DNA of 64,000 nt from Opisthorchis felineus (Eukaryota > Platyhelminthes > Trematoda > Opisthorchiida > Opisthorchiidae), in assembly GCA_004794785.1 (NCBI GenBank), contig SJOL01005732.1, positions 164,900-228,899 of the forward strand, read 5' to 3'. A program made the position numbers and the translations under genes. A model generated the notes under the pieces. It ran no database searches, was not told the origin of the DNA, and saw nothing but the letters and a program-made list of their open reading frames with translations. Of the stretch, positions 38,401 to 53,400 are shown piece after piece; the first letter of the stretch is position 1; each line of letters begins with the position of its first letter.

Positions 38401-41400
38401 ACCGTTATTTAAAGTCGTCCTCGTTCAGTACTTCTGCCGATGCATATAAGTATATATCTTTTGAACTGTTATGGTAGGTTATGAACCGTGATTAGCTTCC
38501 TTTACACTGTTTTGAATAGAAGGCATTTTCTCCCCGGCTTTTTAACCACTTCTAGGGATCACCTAATGACCAAATATACCGTAGGAACAGTAACTGACGC
38601 TGTGCGGAAACCGGTGTTTTTTTTCTGGATGACTGTTGACTGCATGCCCACACATTTGATCTGGCACTGTTTTTACGTCCGAACTTGTTCGCATTCTATA
38701 TCTTGTAATACCTTTGCAAAGACATTCCTTCAGTAGAATCGCCTTGAACTCAGTGAAATGTGCGACCATCCATTCTGATACCTTTCTTCTTTCCACTGTT
38801 GCTTCTAAGGAAACAAATGTTAGACCCCGTGTTAATAGCCGTGTGGGAAGGTTAATTGAAGTTCGCCCGATGTTTATCATCCACCTTTGCCAAGTGGATA
38901 AGATAACATCAAAGAAAGTCACGTGAGTGTCGTCACTAAGCCGATCTGGTTGTCGATTGAATGAATGATGAGCAGACAGCGTCGGTCACGCGTAAGGAAA
39001 GAACTTTGCTTGTTGAAGGTGCCGCTAAATGGTTACTATGGCTCCTCTAGGATTACTGCATCTAAAGTTCGGAATGCTCTAAGGGTTCTAGGCTAAGCGT
39101 ATATAGGTGACTCTGACTTATAAAAGTGCCTACACAGAACCCCACATAGGTGAAGTGGATTTGTTCCGCGCATGGCGTACAGAATGGAATGAATGACTCC
39201 GAGAAGCATCTGTTTACCGGTTGCAATGGATAGCTGTACCCTCACTTGCAGCGATCCGATTCACAGTTTCCGCTTAGCTAAAGTGGCCATGGTACCACCG
39301 GTTGCCTATGTAGCTGTTACTTCAATCCTTCACCGCGAAAACTTACTCTTTTGTGGCGACTGTGTGCCGTGTTGAAACAAGGCAGCTTTGTTCTCTCCTT
39401 ACGCACGACCCGTAGTCTTCCTCACTCAGCTGACCGATAATGCCAAAAGTCTTCATGAAACCATTATAGGTTACACGTCTGTCTCGCTGAACTGATCTTG
39501 TCTAAAAGTCTTATGTCCTCCCGCGAGCATCAAAAACCTAGGAAAAGTCACAATGCGTCTGAAGAACGGCATCATCCCACTGAATTCCAGACCATTCCAT
39601 CGATGGGGCATTTTTTCTAACCGGCAGCGTAGATTCCATGACACTAGTTCACTCTGTCTCATATTGTAACGCGCTATTAACCACAACCCACTCCTTTTGG
39701 GTTTTCGCTTCTAAATAACCCCCTTTTGTTATATGTCGTTTTCTCCCTTCAACAGAGCATCTATGAGACATCATGTACGGTGACTACCTCACACTTGGAT
39801 CCCTAGGAAACTCCATGCTTAATAGCCCTAGAGTGAACGGAACAGCTGTACACTTCTTTACTGACTGTGAATGACTGCTGCTTCTGTTTAGTGGGAGTTC
39901 AGAAATACAGTTTGATCTCAGATTCACGCTTGGCCTCCTGGTCTAGAGAGTGGTTTCCTGTTATACAGGGAAACCAATCTTTCCGGGCACGATATAAATT
40001 TGATGGACGATTGCTATCCGTAGCCCCTCCATCCACGTTGTTCCCCTGGTGGGGTGGGTTACTTCCTCTTCCAGATTTTGTGAAAATCTTCACAGAAGCC
40101 TTCTTAAACTTACTCTTTTGTGTTCTTTCCTACTTAGGGAATATCTGCGCATATCGGAGCCAATGTGCTGCCGTTCTCCCGAGTTGGTTCATCCTTCGCC
40201 TGATGCTGCACATGACCGTGTCGTTGAGATTATGTCCGCATTGCAGAACGCTGGCTCGCGTTACGGTGGTCCTCTACCTCTTAGTCAGATCAAGTTCTTA
40301 ATCGCAACTGCGACCCCAGTAAATGCGCAACTGGTTCGGCCTGCTTTTGACATGAAGTCTTTGGGTTTTTCATCACATGCTGATCAGGAACCAGAACCGG
40401 AGTATTCGCTAATTAGATGTGCTTTGGTCCCTCCTTTCGTGGAGTTTGATATGAATCCGGAAGGTTTCGGTTGTCTGTTTCTACCCTCAATTGCCCCACA
40501 AGGTCCTTCATCAGTGGCGAACCTTTCTGGTGCAACCACCTGTTCAGACCTGGACGAAATGACTGGAGGTGTCGGAATTGGTAGGCCATTCAATAAGTTT
40601 TTTTCTTCGACTTTACTGTATTTTGGGCGGTCTAGTTAGTATGTCGTGTTTTAGGAAAGTTTGGAGAACAGATAAGGACAGTAGCGAAATACACTTATTT
40701 GCAAACGTCTAGATGAGGACATTGTTTTGGAGAGGTTTGGTAAACAACCGGTGGATTTATTGCTGGGCAGTGTTTCGCTTTTGACAAAAGCTTCTTCTTC
40801 AGGCAAAATGAGTAAGTAACCAGGTTGATCGGGTTTTCAGGCATTCAGGGAACCAATCCGTGAGATTTCTTATGACTAGCCGATTTGATCACTGCTGGGT
40901 GACGGTCTGAAGTTCCTGTTTGTTGGTTAGTGGAGATGACTAACATTTACGATGGATTGATTAGGGGGGATCGTCTTCATTTTGAAACCGGATTTTTCTG
41001 CCTTGCTTTTCCGGTCTAGGACACCTTAATGGTGTCGTTCACAGAGTTTGTTCGCTTGTGTGCGTCGAGGGGCGCCGGGTCAATTGGATTGGAATTGGGG
41101 GGATGGTTAGGTGGATCGTACTCTGCTTAAATTTTGTACTTTTAGACCCAGACCATTTTGCTGATAACTGCACACCGTCTCGTGTCATCTCGGCTGATCT
41201 AAAACTGCTCTCCACACGCTTGCCAGTTCCACGTCCTCTATTCTATTCACGCTGAGATGCTTAGCGATTTCCACCGCCTCGGCCACCAGTCGGTGTGGTG
41301 TGAATCTTAGTCCCCGCCTCAGATTGTCCACATTTTCCAAATCTATCCTGTGCCCAGTGTCTAGTGCATGCCCTGCCATTGCCGAATCTTTGACTACCGC

Positions 41401-44400
41401 CTGATATTCATCTACGTTTCTCGGCGGTCTGTTAATGCATCATCTATGCTCACCGATTCTGGTGTGGTGTGGCTGTCTGACCTATATAAATCTTCGTACA
41501 GTCGTTACATTTTATTTAGTATGCATAGTTCCTAGTCCTATCAACTGGAAGGCGATCCTTCAACTGCACCAACACTGAGCTTAAAGTCTTTCCCTTCTGG
41601 AATGCTACTCCAATGTTAGCCGTATTCAGTACCCTTCTAATGACTTCAGATGTCCCTGTTTTGTATGGAATGACTGATGTTCCGATCCACTGCTTGTTGG
41701 CCTTGGGGTTGGCACCAATACCCGCCTTAGCTACCGCTTAATTAAACCCACTTTGTATCCGCTATCTTGAAGTCGCTTTTTTACCTCATATTGTGCTGCT
41801 CTTCGGTCGACCTCTGTGCACAAGTGCTCTTACTCTGCTAAACGTCGTTGAAACTATTCTAGCATATATTGCTATTGGATGTACTGAGGAGTAGTTTAAG
41901 ACAGCGCTACCATCTGTTGGAGTCCATTGTGCTCCCTGCGTCCCACATTTATGTGCACCAGAATGCTCGAATTCTTGTGGATGCCAAATGGATGAAGGAA
42001 TTAACGGATTTCTTGAAAAACTCTTGCAAGCTGAAACAACCAAAACAAAAGTGATAAAGATTATCCATAAGCTATGATTCTTGCTGTCCTTGATGACAGT
42101 ATGAGGGTGTGTAATTATAATGTAGTTTTCATCCTGCAAGTGAAGTCAAAATGCGCTGAAAATTTTTAATGCACTGTACTGCTGTTTAACGCTTATTGGA
42201 ATCCATGCGTACCTCTATACTTATGGGCCAGAATCGGCTGATCAGCATCTTGGTTAATTCTCATTTAGGGTATAACACTAATCATCCTTCAGTTGTGCGG
42301 TCCACATCATGTGGTCACGTGTTGACTGGCTCCTAGAGTGACGAATCTCAGCTGGAAAGTTTGTGCAACTTGAGGAGAAGTTCAGATTTCCAAGCAGGTC
42401 ACTGGTTGCCTGGTGCTAGTATGAGATTTCGAAGTTTTCATAGTTTCGTTGGAAAAATCTTGAAGAAGTGCACGCCCATGCTCGCATTGCCTGATTGGTT
42501 TACCTAAGAGAACTTGGCTCTCCAGGTCCGATCCTACAGGTAGCCGTTTCGCTAGCAGTGACAAGCTCATGTGGATACAAAGTATGGTTACCAGCTCGTA
42601 GACGGATTGCTTTTTCGGACATAGTTCATTTTCCGAAAGCGATCTCATACCGGCCGCGTAGGTTGCTAGGTTGTCACGATTTCCCGGGTTACCGCCATCA
42701 AGGAAGCAGTGTTCCCCAGCCGTTTCACATCCACTCTTCCCTTGACTGTCTTCTAGGTCAAGGGTTTCACGCTGCACGTTGATTTGAATGTGGCGCATTG
42801 GTTTTCCAAGTTCCCTGCATTCTTTGCAGTGGGTAAGGACAAAATGGTGACAGATTGGAAAGTGCTGTAAATGGTGCCTTGCTATATGATTAGGCAAATA
42901 AGGTGTCGTACAGATCAAGTTGAAATTTCCTGGATAAAATTCCTTTCAGCTGTAATGCTCTTTCAATGCAGAATTTTCACGCTACATAGACGAAGCCCAT
43001 GGACTAACCTATTGTCAAATTTCCGAAAACTGGATGGGAGCAGTCGAAAGAACAGGTTTGGGCTCTAACCGCGAGTCTCCAAGTCACTGTCTCGCGACAT
43101 AGAATCTGCGTTATCTCGTGATGGAGAATGAGCCTGGTTTCACATAGGTGCGGTGATTAACTGGCCTGGCTACGCACACTGTGCGGCGGCTGATGTGGCT
43201 TGAGTGTTCATTCTTGTTTCCGAACTGAGCCCAATCTTTTGAGATCCTCAGCTAGCAGGGAAACTAGGCCTTTCTCTCACAGGTCCAATCATTGTACCGT
43301 GGTACTTAGCGTGAAACTACTAATTGGCCTATTATTAAACTAAGCAATAACAACAGCATTGTTGCGGACACTTTCCTAGAGCATGTGGGCATTTATAGTT
43401 GGATGACTGTTTTCTTCCTACCCAGTGGGTGTAAAACAGCAGTTACCATTCATTAACAACAAGCAGCGAGAACAAACTGGTATGGAGTCATTAATACAAC
43501 CCATGTTTTTCGTGGTAACTCGTTCGACTGTCTACTACGATCATGAGACATTTGGACTAGACAGAAAATTCATACAACCTAAAGATTGAAGAGCACCGAA
43601 CCGAGTTTTGCAATTGTGAGAAATCGATAGTAGAGACATGTTTTGATAAGATAAAGAGATGGGGAATATTCAGGTCACAAGGCTGGGTTTGAGATGTGAA
43701 ACGGAACGGACTATAAATGATGGATTTGAAAATGAGTGTGGAAATCTGTTTGCGATGTGAGAGTATCTGGTTTAAGAATCGCACACGTTTGTCCTTATCA
43801 AGTTGAAGCCAAACTGAAAACCGTATCTTCGTGAAAGCACAAATTCTGTTTGCGGCGTCTGCTTTATGTTTAATTAGTCCCGTACTTTGATAACCGGCCG
43901 AGGTCGGCGAAACAACCACCGGTAAACGCACCCGAGCTACCGACATTTTGACACTTTGACAAATGTACGTTCCTACAAATACGGACATTACTCGGCCGAC
44001 ACAGTTGTCAAGCTATCTTTTACGGGTGGCGGTGGTATTCCTTTCATTGTGAGCAGATGCGTGGGATCAGCAGTTGTAAAAGTGCGCTGTATTGCGCTTT
44101 GGAGACGAAAACCTATCCGGTGGGACGCATCATCGTCCAGTCGTATAGATCTTTCCTTAGTGTGGAAACATATCGTAACTTGGGTAATGTGGAGCTGGAA
44201 TGTTTTACTTTAGACTCTCCGTGTGCGTTCGGCCTGAGCTCCTAGAGCGTTCGTGGAGTGATTCATGTAGCGCCTCGTGAGGAGAATTCTCTTATAACTT
44301 ATAGATACAAAAACCTAAAATGCCGGAACTTATCAATTGGTGGACCCACTCATTTACACGCAACCCAGTAAGGAATGCAACTTTATCGTATTATCGCTGT

Positions 44401-47400
44401 ATTCTTTAACCCTAGCCAGTTTAACAGTATGCCCAAGTCGCGCAGATTTGCAAAGTCAGAGTTCGGTACTTTTATCCCACGTAAGTGCAGGGAAAACATA
44501 AGTTATATACACTCTTCAAATGGTACCAGTGTAAGAAAAATTAGTGTTTCCCAATGGCAGAAAGGCATCTATTCACTAATTTCAATTTTGTGAACCTTCT
44601 CCGTGTCCGACGATTTGGCTGGTTCACGCTTAACGGTTATATAATAATAATAGTCGTTCAGCTGTAGCACCATTTCGGTGCCTAACTGCCATGCCGCCCA
44701 AAGGAAGCACGAGGGCTGGGATACTCCCAGGTTGCCCTAGCCCAGACAGAGGAAGTCGAGAGGCAGAGGTCGGGTACGAATCACGGACCTTCCGGCCAGT
44801 AAATTCCATGGGCGAGGTTTTTTGTTTTGCAAAAATAGTTTGACTTTGGACAGTCCCATCAACCCATTCGGATAAGCTTGCCTGATGTTGTGCGAAACTG
44901 AGTGACATAAACCGAGTCCAAACTTCATCATCATCTGCTGCAGTCGTACCCGTCTAGATTACCTTGAAGACTAATTTTTATGAACGGTTTCAGTGATGCG
45001 TAAACAATTTGTCTTCGTTGTTCCCCTACAGTACTCAAGACCGAAGCTTCGAATCTATCGACGCAACAGGAATTCATGTCACCATCTAAAAAGAGAAGAG
45101 GTCATTGACGGGATATTGTACAAACCCATAATCTTCACTTTCCACTGAAAATACTTTCTTCTGGCAAATATTGCGAAGGAATCCTTATGTTTTGTTGCAT
45201 TTGTAAAAAAATGGACTCGAAGTATGACGTCACCATGTTTGTAAAACAAGGGATGATGATACAACTAGATTGCACTTTAGATTGATCCGTAGCGGTTTCT
45301 CGCATCGTTCAGTGTTCAAAGTCGGAATGGTCTCCTAGTCCGTCAAATATCAAGTCGATTGGTTCATGGCGTTTCGGTCGCCTTTTTTTCGTATTCCCTT
45401 ATGCCCCTAGAGCTCACTGCGTTATTGATTCTAATATTCATGCTTGTGCCTCCCTTCACAAACAGACCACAAGCATTCAGTATTCTTTCAAGAAACTATA
45501 GAATCCATTCAGATACATTAGTTCGGTTATAGCATTTTATTGCGAACCCCATCACTGAATGGCTCGGTAGAAGCCTTTTTAAAGACCGCAATTAAGTGGC
45601 TTTTGCTTACCATTATTTTTTGGTTGTTTTCGCACTTGTCCACGTGTTCGTTTTACCCACCATGATTTTTCCGTTTCCCGTTGTCAGGTGAGCGCCTTTT
45701 CCCGCCTCCTCATGGTTTCACCTTTTCCACTTGGGTTTGCGTTTCGCAATTTGATAAGATTCGTAACTCGGATGCTGGTGCCACCTCAGCCTCGTCGGAT
45801 GTTCTTCGTTCGCGCGCCGGTAGCCAACCGCCAGCACAACAACCACAAGCCGTCCATCTGCTCACAATTGTTCGAGGAATACAAAGTGTCAACGATCAGC
45901 TGATATGTTTGCGTATCTTTATTCATCCTTATACACGAATGCTTGTGGTCTCCACGCAGGAGCGACTTGCTCAACCAGGTCTGTTCGCATTTCGAATTAT
46001 ATAGAGTATTGCTACTCACCAAGTCGCTCTTCATACGTTTTATGTTATAATCTGTTGTTCGTTTTACAGATCAAACTACAAACTCAGAAGTTAATGACAT
46101 CAGCATTGGTGAGAGTGATCGGCGTCCTAGTACGACTGGGACGACATTGTCTATGGATTCTGCAACAACCAGTTCATGCGCAGTGTTCCCATGTGGACTG
46201 CCTAATTCCACATCTCAGCAGTGGCCTGTTGGAGTGTGGAGACATTTGGCTGTAGTCTTCAGTCGCGCTGGCATGATCAAGTCCAGCTCATGTAGCGTCT
46301 ACCTCGATGGACAGTTGGTCGGATTGCAGCGCGTAGGTTTCTTTCTCATCCTCTGAACGTTTTTCTCAGCCCTGGCTTTTGGATGCACTCTATCCCAATC
46401 GTTGTGTTGTTGCTTTGTTCATTGTATACTCCACGTACGTGGTCGAATAGAGTTATTTCCAATCCGCCTTTATATACAAATGAAATGAGGGTAGCTCAGA
46501 GCAATTAGGACCCCGGAGTACCTACATTTCACCATTATTCACACAACTTACATATAAGCCGGGTATCTCATTGCCTGTGTCCGCAGAATTTGCTACTTCG
46601 AACAGTAAAATTCGTAGTACATATGTGTACATTTTTGTTTTCGGCCACCTGACTGTCAGCTTAAGGTGGTCTGCAGATTTCATACCCGGGTCGCACTTAC
46701 TAATTTGAGACACCTATGGCAGCAAGACTTCATGTCCCTGACTCTCAAGGGATACGTGCATCAGGCTACAGTACGGAGTGTTTTGTCGTATGGCTGTGAG
46801 ACGTGGCCTCTGCGAGAAGCCGGACTGACAAGCATTCAGGTCTTCGACAACCGTTATCTCAGGATCATAGCCCATGTAAGCTAGTGCCAGCGAATCCGCA
46901 GAGGAGCAATTTGAATGTGAGTGTCTCGTTGTGCAACCGGGACTTCGATCGAAAAACATGTCCACGACCGAAAGCTGCTGTGGTTTGGTCATGTATTACG
47001 CATGCCGAATCATCGTGTACCGGAACGAATGATGTCTCTTGTGCCGAATTCAGAATGAAGTAAACAGAGCCGTTGTCAACCTTCAGCCTTGTAGAGGGTT
47101 ATGAAAACGATTACGAAAATTTTGTGTAATGCCGGTGTGACCCGATTTTCATGATGCGATCCGCGTTTTCCTCCCTGTGCTTAGTTTGAGATGCTACAAA
47201 ATGTGACTGTTATTCGGTGTTAGTGGCATCCTTCAAAACATATTATTAGTGTACAGCAGCGAAGTATCAGCGTCAAACGCTGTTGCACTGGTGACGACGA
47301 TGCAGCTTTCAACGGAATGGGCTATATCCGTATTCATCGCAGGCTGCATTTTTGGTTGACACATTCCCTGTCAGGGCGGTAGCAAATATCTTGATGACGC

Positions 47401-50400
47401 TGTTGATTAGACTGGTAGTTCGGTCGTCTATTTTGAAATTTGCCCAAACAAGTGCGTCGTCTAAGCCACCATTATTATGCTTTCGGATTTCTGAGTAATA
47501 TGATGCTTTTTTGCGAGGAAAATCCATTGCGACTGAGTGAGAATTAAATTGACTTGATTATCCCATCGGCCATCGTTTGAATACCACGCAGTGTGCCTTC
47601 CGAAGTGTTGGGTGCGCTGTCTGGATACATCTACACGTTTGAGGTCAGTGGATTCCAGTAGCCGTTTTCACAGCATTTACTACCGCCAATTTTATTGCGA
47701 ACAACACCTTAATAAGCACAAGATTAGAAATTGCTAAGTAAAGGCTGTATCGTAAGGTGTCTCATGGGTATTTCGGTGGGATACTAAGTACGGCTTCATT
47801 TATCTCCAACCATAATAGGACAGAACTCAGCAGAGCACTGCTGGTGCTTGCTCTACGTGTTACTAGGTTCTTTTTAATACTCGCTTACTCGACTCCAAAT
47901 TGTGATACTCTCCGCGATTAGGCACATGGGTCTTCCGGTTGGCAACAATACACTGGGCGATTCATCGCCTCAATGATGACGTCTCGTGTATGTACTATAA
48001 TGGATAAAACGCTGGACTCTGTGTTCCTTTTTTGGTCTATCTTGGAACTTGCGACTTACACACATAATTTTATCTGAATGTTCCATGATTTACCAACTAT
48101 GCACGAACTTTCTTGATCGATAACCTTGTTTCAGAAATCCCACTTGAATTATAGAACTCACAGTAAATCGGAGATCTCCCAGAAACTTCGACTAATCCCC
48201 CAAATCGATGTACCCGTTTTTACGCGGAAGTCTTTTTCGTCAATACGCAGTTTGTATAATGTTCGCCATCCCAGACGTTTCCACGCAAATTTCTCATAGA
48301 TGGATTTCCTCCGTCCTCCCTGCTTCTCCCGCTACAGCTAAATTATATCGGTTCTTCAGCTGCTGTTTCCGGTTTCCTCGGTCGACAGACTATGCCTTCC
48401 ACCGTATGTGCATTCGTTGGTACTCCGGCAACTGAACGCCGGCCAAGTGCACTCATTTGGCGACAGGGTCCGATGCATTTCATGGAAGAACCACTGCAAG
48501 CCAACAGAATAGCTTTGATTGCCCGCCTGGGGCCGAATTATTTTGGCAGTTTTCAGTCACCACCTCCGGTTTTTGGTAAATTAATTTACCTGTTGACCCA
48601 CTTTGCTACATTCTTTCTTCGTATCATTCAGTAGTAGCCAATATACCTACGGAGATGTCTCCTAACTTAGTCGTAGGTATCACCATCGCCCTCCACTCCT
48701 TTTGAGAGTAATGTGCAGTAGGCACATGAGATTGAGTAGGCCTGTGCTGCTGTCATCAAAATGGTGGTACATTCCTATCAAATGTTGGGGACATAGTGGG
48801 GGGTCTCACAGTAGAAACGGTATTTGCAGCACGAGATTTTTTTCGTTCGAACGCTTCCCGATGGACAGGACGGAAACCATGCCTTTAGGGCGTAACTGGC
48901 CAGTTTCCCGTTCCCTCAGAGGAATCTGCAAACGAACTAACCGATCATGCAATCGCGTGCAGTGCTTGACCACATCTCACATGCTCCCGTTTTCCGGTGA
49001 CCGAAACTGTAGCAGCTACAACCAATGAATCCTTGGTACATGGTTTATAGCTAGTAAACTGACTGATTTTTCTTTTTTACTGTCCCGCAGAAAAATTCTA
49101 ATAGTGGTAATGTTTTTGCGATGAGCTAGAATTTTCCGGCTGATAGTTACCACGTCCTGGCTGGAAGCAAACATTGCAGGGGTAAAATAGATCCCAGGCA
49201 GAGGAACACCCATTTGTTTCTTCGACATTAATCTGCTTGCGACGTCTGAGTTGTGTGTTTCAGTTTTAATGGTTTTACATTTCGTGTGCGGTCCGATGTA
49301 TACTTCCTTCATGTTATAGCCTTTCGAAAGTGTCCAACTTACTTGATATCTTCGCTAGCTCTCAACCACAAAGCCCAGTAAAAGCACTTTCTTATCAATT
49401 CGGTTGATTCGGGGGGTAGGGGCGACCGGTCACGTGAAAATCGTTCATCAGTATAAGTAAGCACTTATGGATGCTGAGTGCCCTTATTGTCCTCAGTTAT
49501 TATGCGGCTGTCTTCTGACGTTGAGATAGGTATGTCAGGGGGCCAAAGACCTATTGTTAGAACGTACTTCGAGATGTTCTGGTGCTCTGTGTGTGGTGAC
49601 ACAAGTATTTTAGCCATTGCGCTTCATTTGGATTTCGTGGCAAATACATGTGGCATAAGTGCCACGATTTGAAAAGCTCGCTTTTGATGTGACCATTTCG
49701 ATTTCCAGCCTGTCTTTTTTTATTTTCTCAATTTTCAGCCCCGTCATCTATTTCTCTTGAAGAGCCATATCACCCTCTGTTGAGCGAGGAAAAGTTGGTA
49801 TTTGGAATATACGCCTCCACTTTGTCCACGTTGACCTTGTCACGGTTCCGAAAAATATACAGTCAAGCTGATACCAAGGCAGTTGCCCGACAGGTGTGTC
49901 CTTTTTAGTGTCGTTATAACCGACTGTTTGAATGTTTATGAACAAGTTTTTCATGGAATTCATGTTTCAATTGCTCAAAAACCTATATTCACAGTATTTG
50001 GCCATTCTTAAAGAACGTGAGGGTCCAGAATCTAGTCTTCTAGATGGATTGCCATCGTTCTGTCTCCAAGCAAAGAATTTGATGTGTAGTGTGTATTAAT
50101 GCATTGAACTGCATCTGTGTGGCTCTTTAACATAGCTGATGCGGTTGTCTCCGATACTAGGTATTTCGCCGCACTTTTTATCGGTTTATCGGAATACGTG
50201 TCATTCGTCTTTCTGAGAAACACGTGTTAGACTCTTATGATCTTGGCATTTGAATGCTCGAGGTCAACGTGCTATCCGCTTGATCTGATCATGTGAACCT
50301 GCGCTGGCTTTTTTCCTGGGCGAAATATACTCGTTTTTTATCGCATGTTCTTTACGCCAATTTGTCTATTACGCTGGATTTAAGCTAGTGAAACCCAAGT

Positions 50401-53400
50401 AGAATGCGCTGGTTGCCTAACCCTTTTTATGTCGTGGACTTATTATATTCGTTTTTCTACCTCTTCATTCTTCCCAAGTTCTACATTGCTCCAAAAGAGA
50501 ACGTCACTCCAATCCGCGTGCTGCATAATTCTGCCGCACATCTACATGGACCTGCTCGACCGTTGGGCGCCGTCCTTGTCGGATACCAAGGTGTGCGTGC
50601 CTTCACGCCAAATCCGATTGTCCGCCAGCTACACTGCGTGGGTGGAGGTGTCGGAGGCATCCGTATTGGTTTAGCGTTGATTGCCATGGCTCAAGATGCA
50701 GAGATGCTGTACGCTGCAACCAAAGCCGCTTGCACCCTGATCCGGAGCAGTCCAGCGGCCGCCAATGAAATGTGCATAACTCGGGGATATCAGGTCCGCG
50801 GATTTTTTTTAGACGGTGTTTGTGTTCGAAATCGTTTTTCTAAAGCCGTTTGGACACCTTTACTCTGTTAGCTCCGGGGACCACCTTTAGCGGCTGAGTT
50901 CTTTTCAGGCTATCGACCTAGCTGTATTTTCTCTGCACTGGTGGCGACTGCCATCGATTGAGATTGTTGAGTCGTTTATGTCTTTTCAGATTTATTGTTG
51001 GGATTCACACACATGCCTGGTTAGTTTACTGGCACTATAAATGACTATCCATCAAATAGTGACCGGATTCCACATCACCATCGTTGCATCATGCCTGCAG
51101 CTGAGATCGTGGGCTGTACAGCCTCGATGCACTGGATATCACTTTCAGTCACTATACTGATGGCAGTCTAATGGTGCGGCAGTTTTCGAACGCAGTGTCA
51201 GAGTTAAGTTGTTTACCATTGTTATTTTGTCGTCACTGCCACTCTGTTGTCTGGCATCTTAGACCAGCGCGTAGCATTAGCGAAAACCAGAAATCCTTTC
51301 CCGGTAACCTCACCATAGACTCCATGCACTATTGCTGCCTTGGGCTAACTAAGAGTTCATTCTTTGACTAGCATTTGGGTACTAGGACGCTTCCGATGAA
51401 ATGCATCGTATTCAGTGACCACACTGTCTACTATGCATAAGTAGTGTTGATGTTCTTTTCCGATTCTGTTACCGGGGTATTACAGGTATTAAAGCTTTAA
51501 GTGCGTGACAGTGTATACAAAAGTCTAGCCCAATTCATCTCATCTTACTGTAGCTAACTAGTCTCAGTGGATCTTTAGTCCTTCATATCGTCAGACTACC
51601 TGCCTGGCGGCAAGGCAGCGGATGGATTCCGCCATATTTTCGCGATAGTATACATTTTTAGGGAACAGGTAGTCGCACAGGTTCCAAAGCGCAGCCTGGA
51701 GGGCTAGAAGACTGTTTGCCAGGCTGTTTTCCATCGATCAGTCTGCCAGGATATGTTTTGTTAATGTTGTAGAAAATCTCTCAGTATGTTTCAGTGAGTC
51801 GTGGAGTCATCCCGTGGTGAAGTACAGCACAAGACGGTACGGACTTCAAATAAATCCATCCACTACAAGACCCTATTACAAAACAGCAATTATTAGCGTG
51901 GCGTTAATAAAGTGTCACATGGAGTGAGTCACTACACGTGTTTGGGCGTCTGATTTGGCAGATCACGGTAAATGTGTTGCTCAAACTTCTGCTTGTTTGT
52001 CACACCCTTCCCTTTAGGCTTTGTAGTGGGTCACTGGTGCATAAGCCGTGGGTACGCGTTTATAATGGTGTTCGACATGCGTTACCTTTTACTTCAGAAC
52101 TCTTCATGCATCGTCCTCTGGACATCTCCTAGGGAGCATTGTTATGGTAGCTTGTTTGTTTGGGGGACCTAACTTATAGTGCTGAAACTTGGAGAAAGTC
52201 ACACATGATACCAGCGCTGGTACTCGTCCCATCATGCTTGAGCCGGTTGATTGCTCTCATCAGGCCTCTGTGTTTGTCCAACAGTCTTATTTTTTTAAAG
52301 TGTACTTTGGCGTGCACGTAGCACCACATTTGGCTCCGTGCAAATCATTTGTACTTTACATGTTATGCGTAGGAGTCCGGTGGATCAAACACTGTTGATC
52401 GGCAGATCTATTTCGAATACCATCCAATCGTCGTAACAACGTTTCCGGCTGCTCTAGCTGCGGTCGTTGATGTCATATTACATATTCGTTAAGCTTGTTT
52501 TATAGCCGTCCACCTTCCTTGTAAATTAACTTCTGTCGGGGCTCAAATACAGTTTGTGTGGTTCTGAGCGAATGGCGCGACAAATCTGCATACGCATAGT
52601 GTTTTGATCCGTCGCCTGAACACTAATTTGGCCCATTTCCATGGGCTGGTCGAAAAGACAGGACGACATTACATACTGCAGGATTTTGTTGTCCCTATTC
52701 ATGCTCCTATTGCCAGAACTTATGAGTTTGGCGCTATTCGGCGGAGTTTGTGGTACCTGGGAACGGTTTGCCTGTGTGACTCAACAAAATAATTCAGTAC
52801 TTATGGGCTGAACTGTTGGTCTGATCAGTATTCCGTGACATAATCACTAATAAATCTGTTCAAATGAACCCAAATTCAGAGTTTTATGTGGAGTGACCGG
52901 TGATTAGGGACTGGAATGCCTGACTTTAGAACACCTCGTACATCAATTTTGGCTCTTTTAAAACTATTTCGTGTGTATTTTAGAGATTATATAGGCCTTG
53001 TGTTGCTCAACAGTTGATTATCGCAGTGTTCCATTTCTTTTTTGAAGAAAGAATAGCCATCAATCTCTAAAAACCACTAAAGACATTTTATCGCCCCTGT
53101 GGATCAGAAGTAAGTCGTGGAAGCAAAAACTAGGAAGCCAGTGGGTCTTAGATGACCTCAGCATTATTTCATCCTGGTGCGCCGACTTATTACTTTTGAT
53201 TCCTCGAGGCATTGTCGTTTTGTGTCGCCTTCAATGATTGCTTTCAACCGTGTTGGAAGAGTCACGGAATGCGTGAGATCTCTGAAACTTGAAAAACTCT
53301 ACATTGCTTATGAGTAACTTGTAATCAGAACTTCACCGCACGTGTTAGGATGCGGTAGGTTGTATTCTTTTTGTGATAACTGCCTCGTTTTCTTCCGGTT

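Larger units (their letters stand above)
40581..45687 (+). other. Intron 15 of WDFY3
   Basis: About 5.1 kb, GTAGGC to GTTGTCAG. Contains a Penelope-like endonuclease remnant (41184-41810, -), a 178-codon unassigned - strand frame (42382-42918) and a SINE (44653-44803, -). 42919-44640 and 44810-45687 are unrecognised. Confidence 0.85.

Noticed and set aside
43557..43988. 143-codon - strand frame in intron 15
   Set aside because: No domain or homologue recognised, and no sign of a start region or splice support.
48132..48296. Possible exon starting KSHLNY after TTTCAG
   Set aside because: It resembles the next WDFY3 residues only over a few positions and then diverges to a stop. The acceptor at 48335-48337 gives [12 protein letters not shown], which matches the family fully and in phase.
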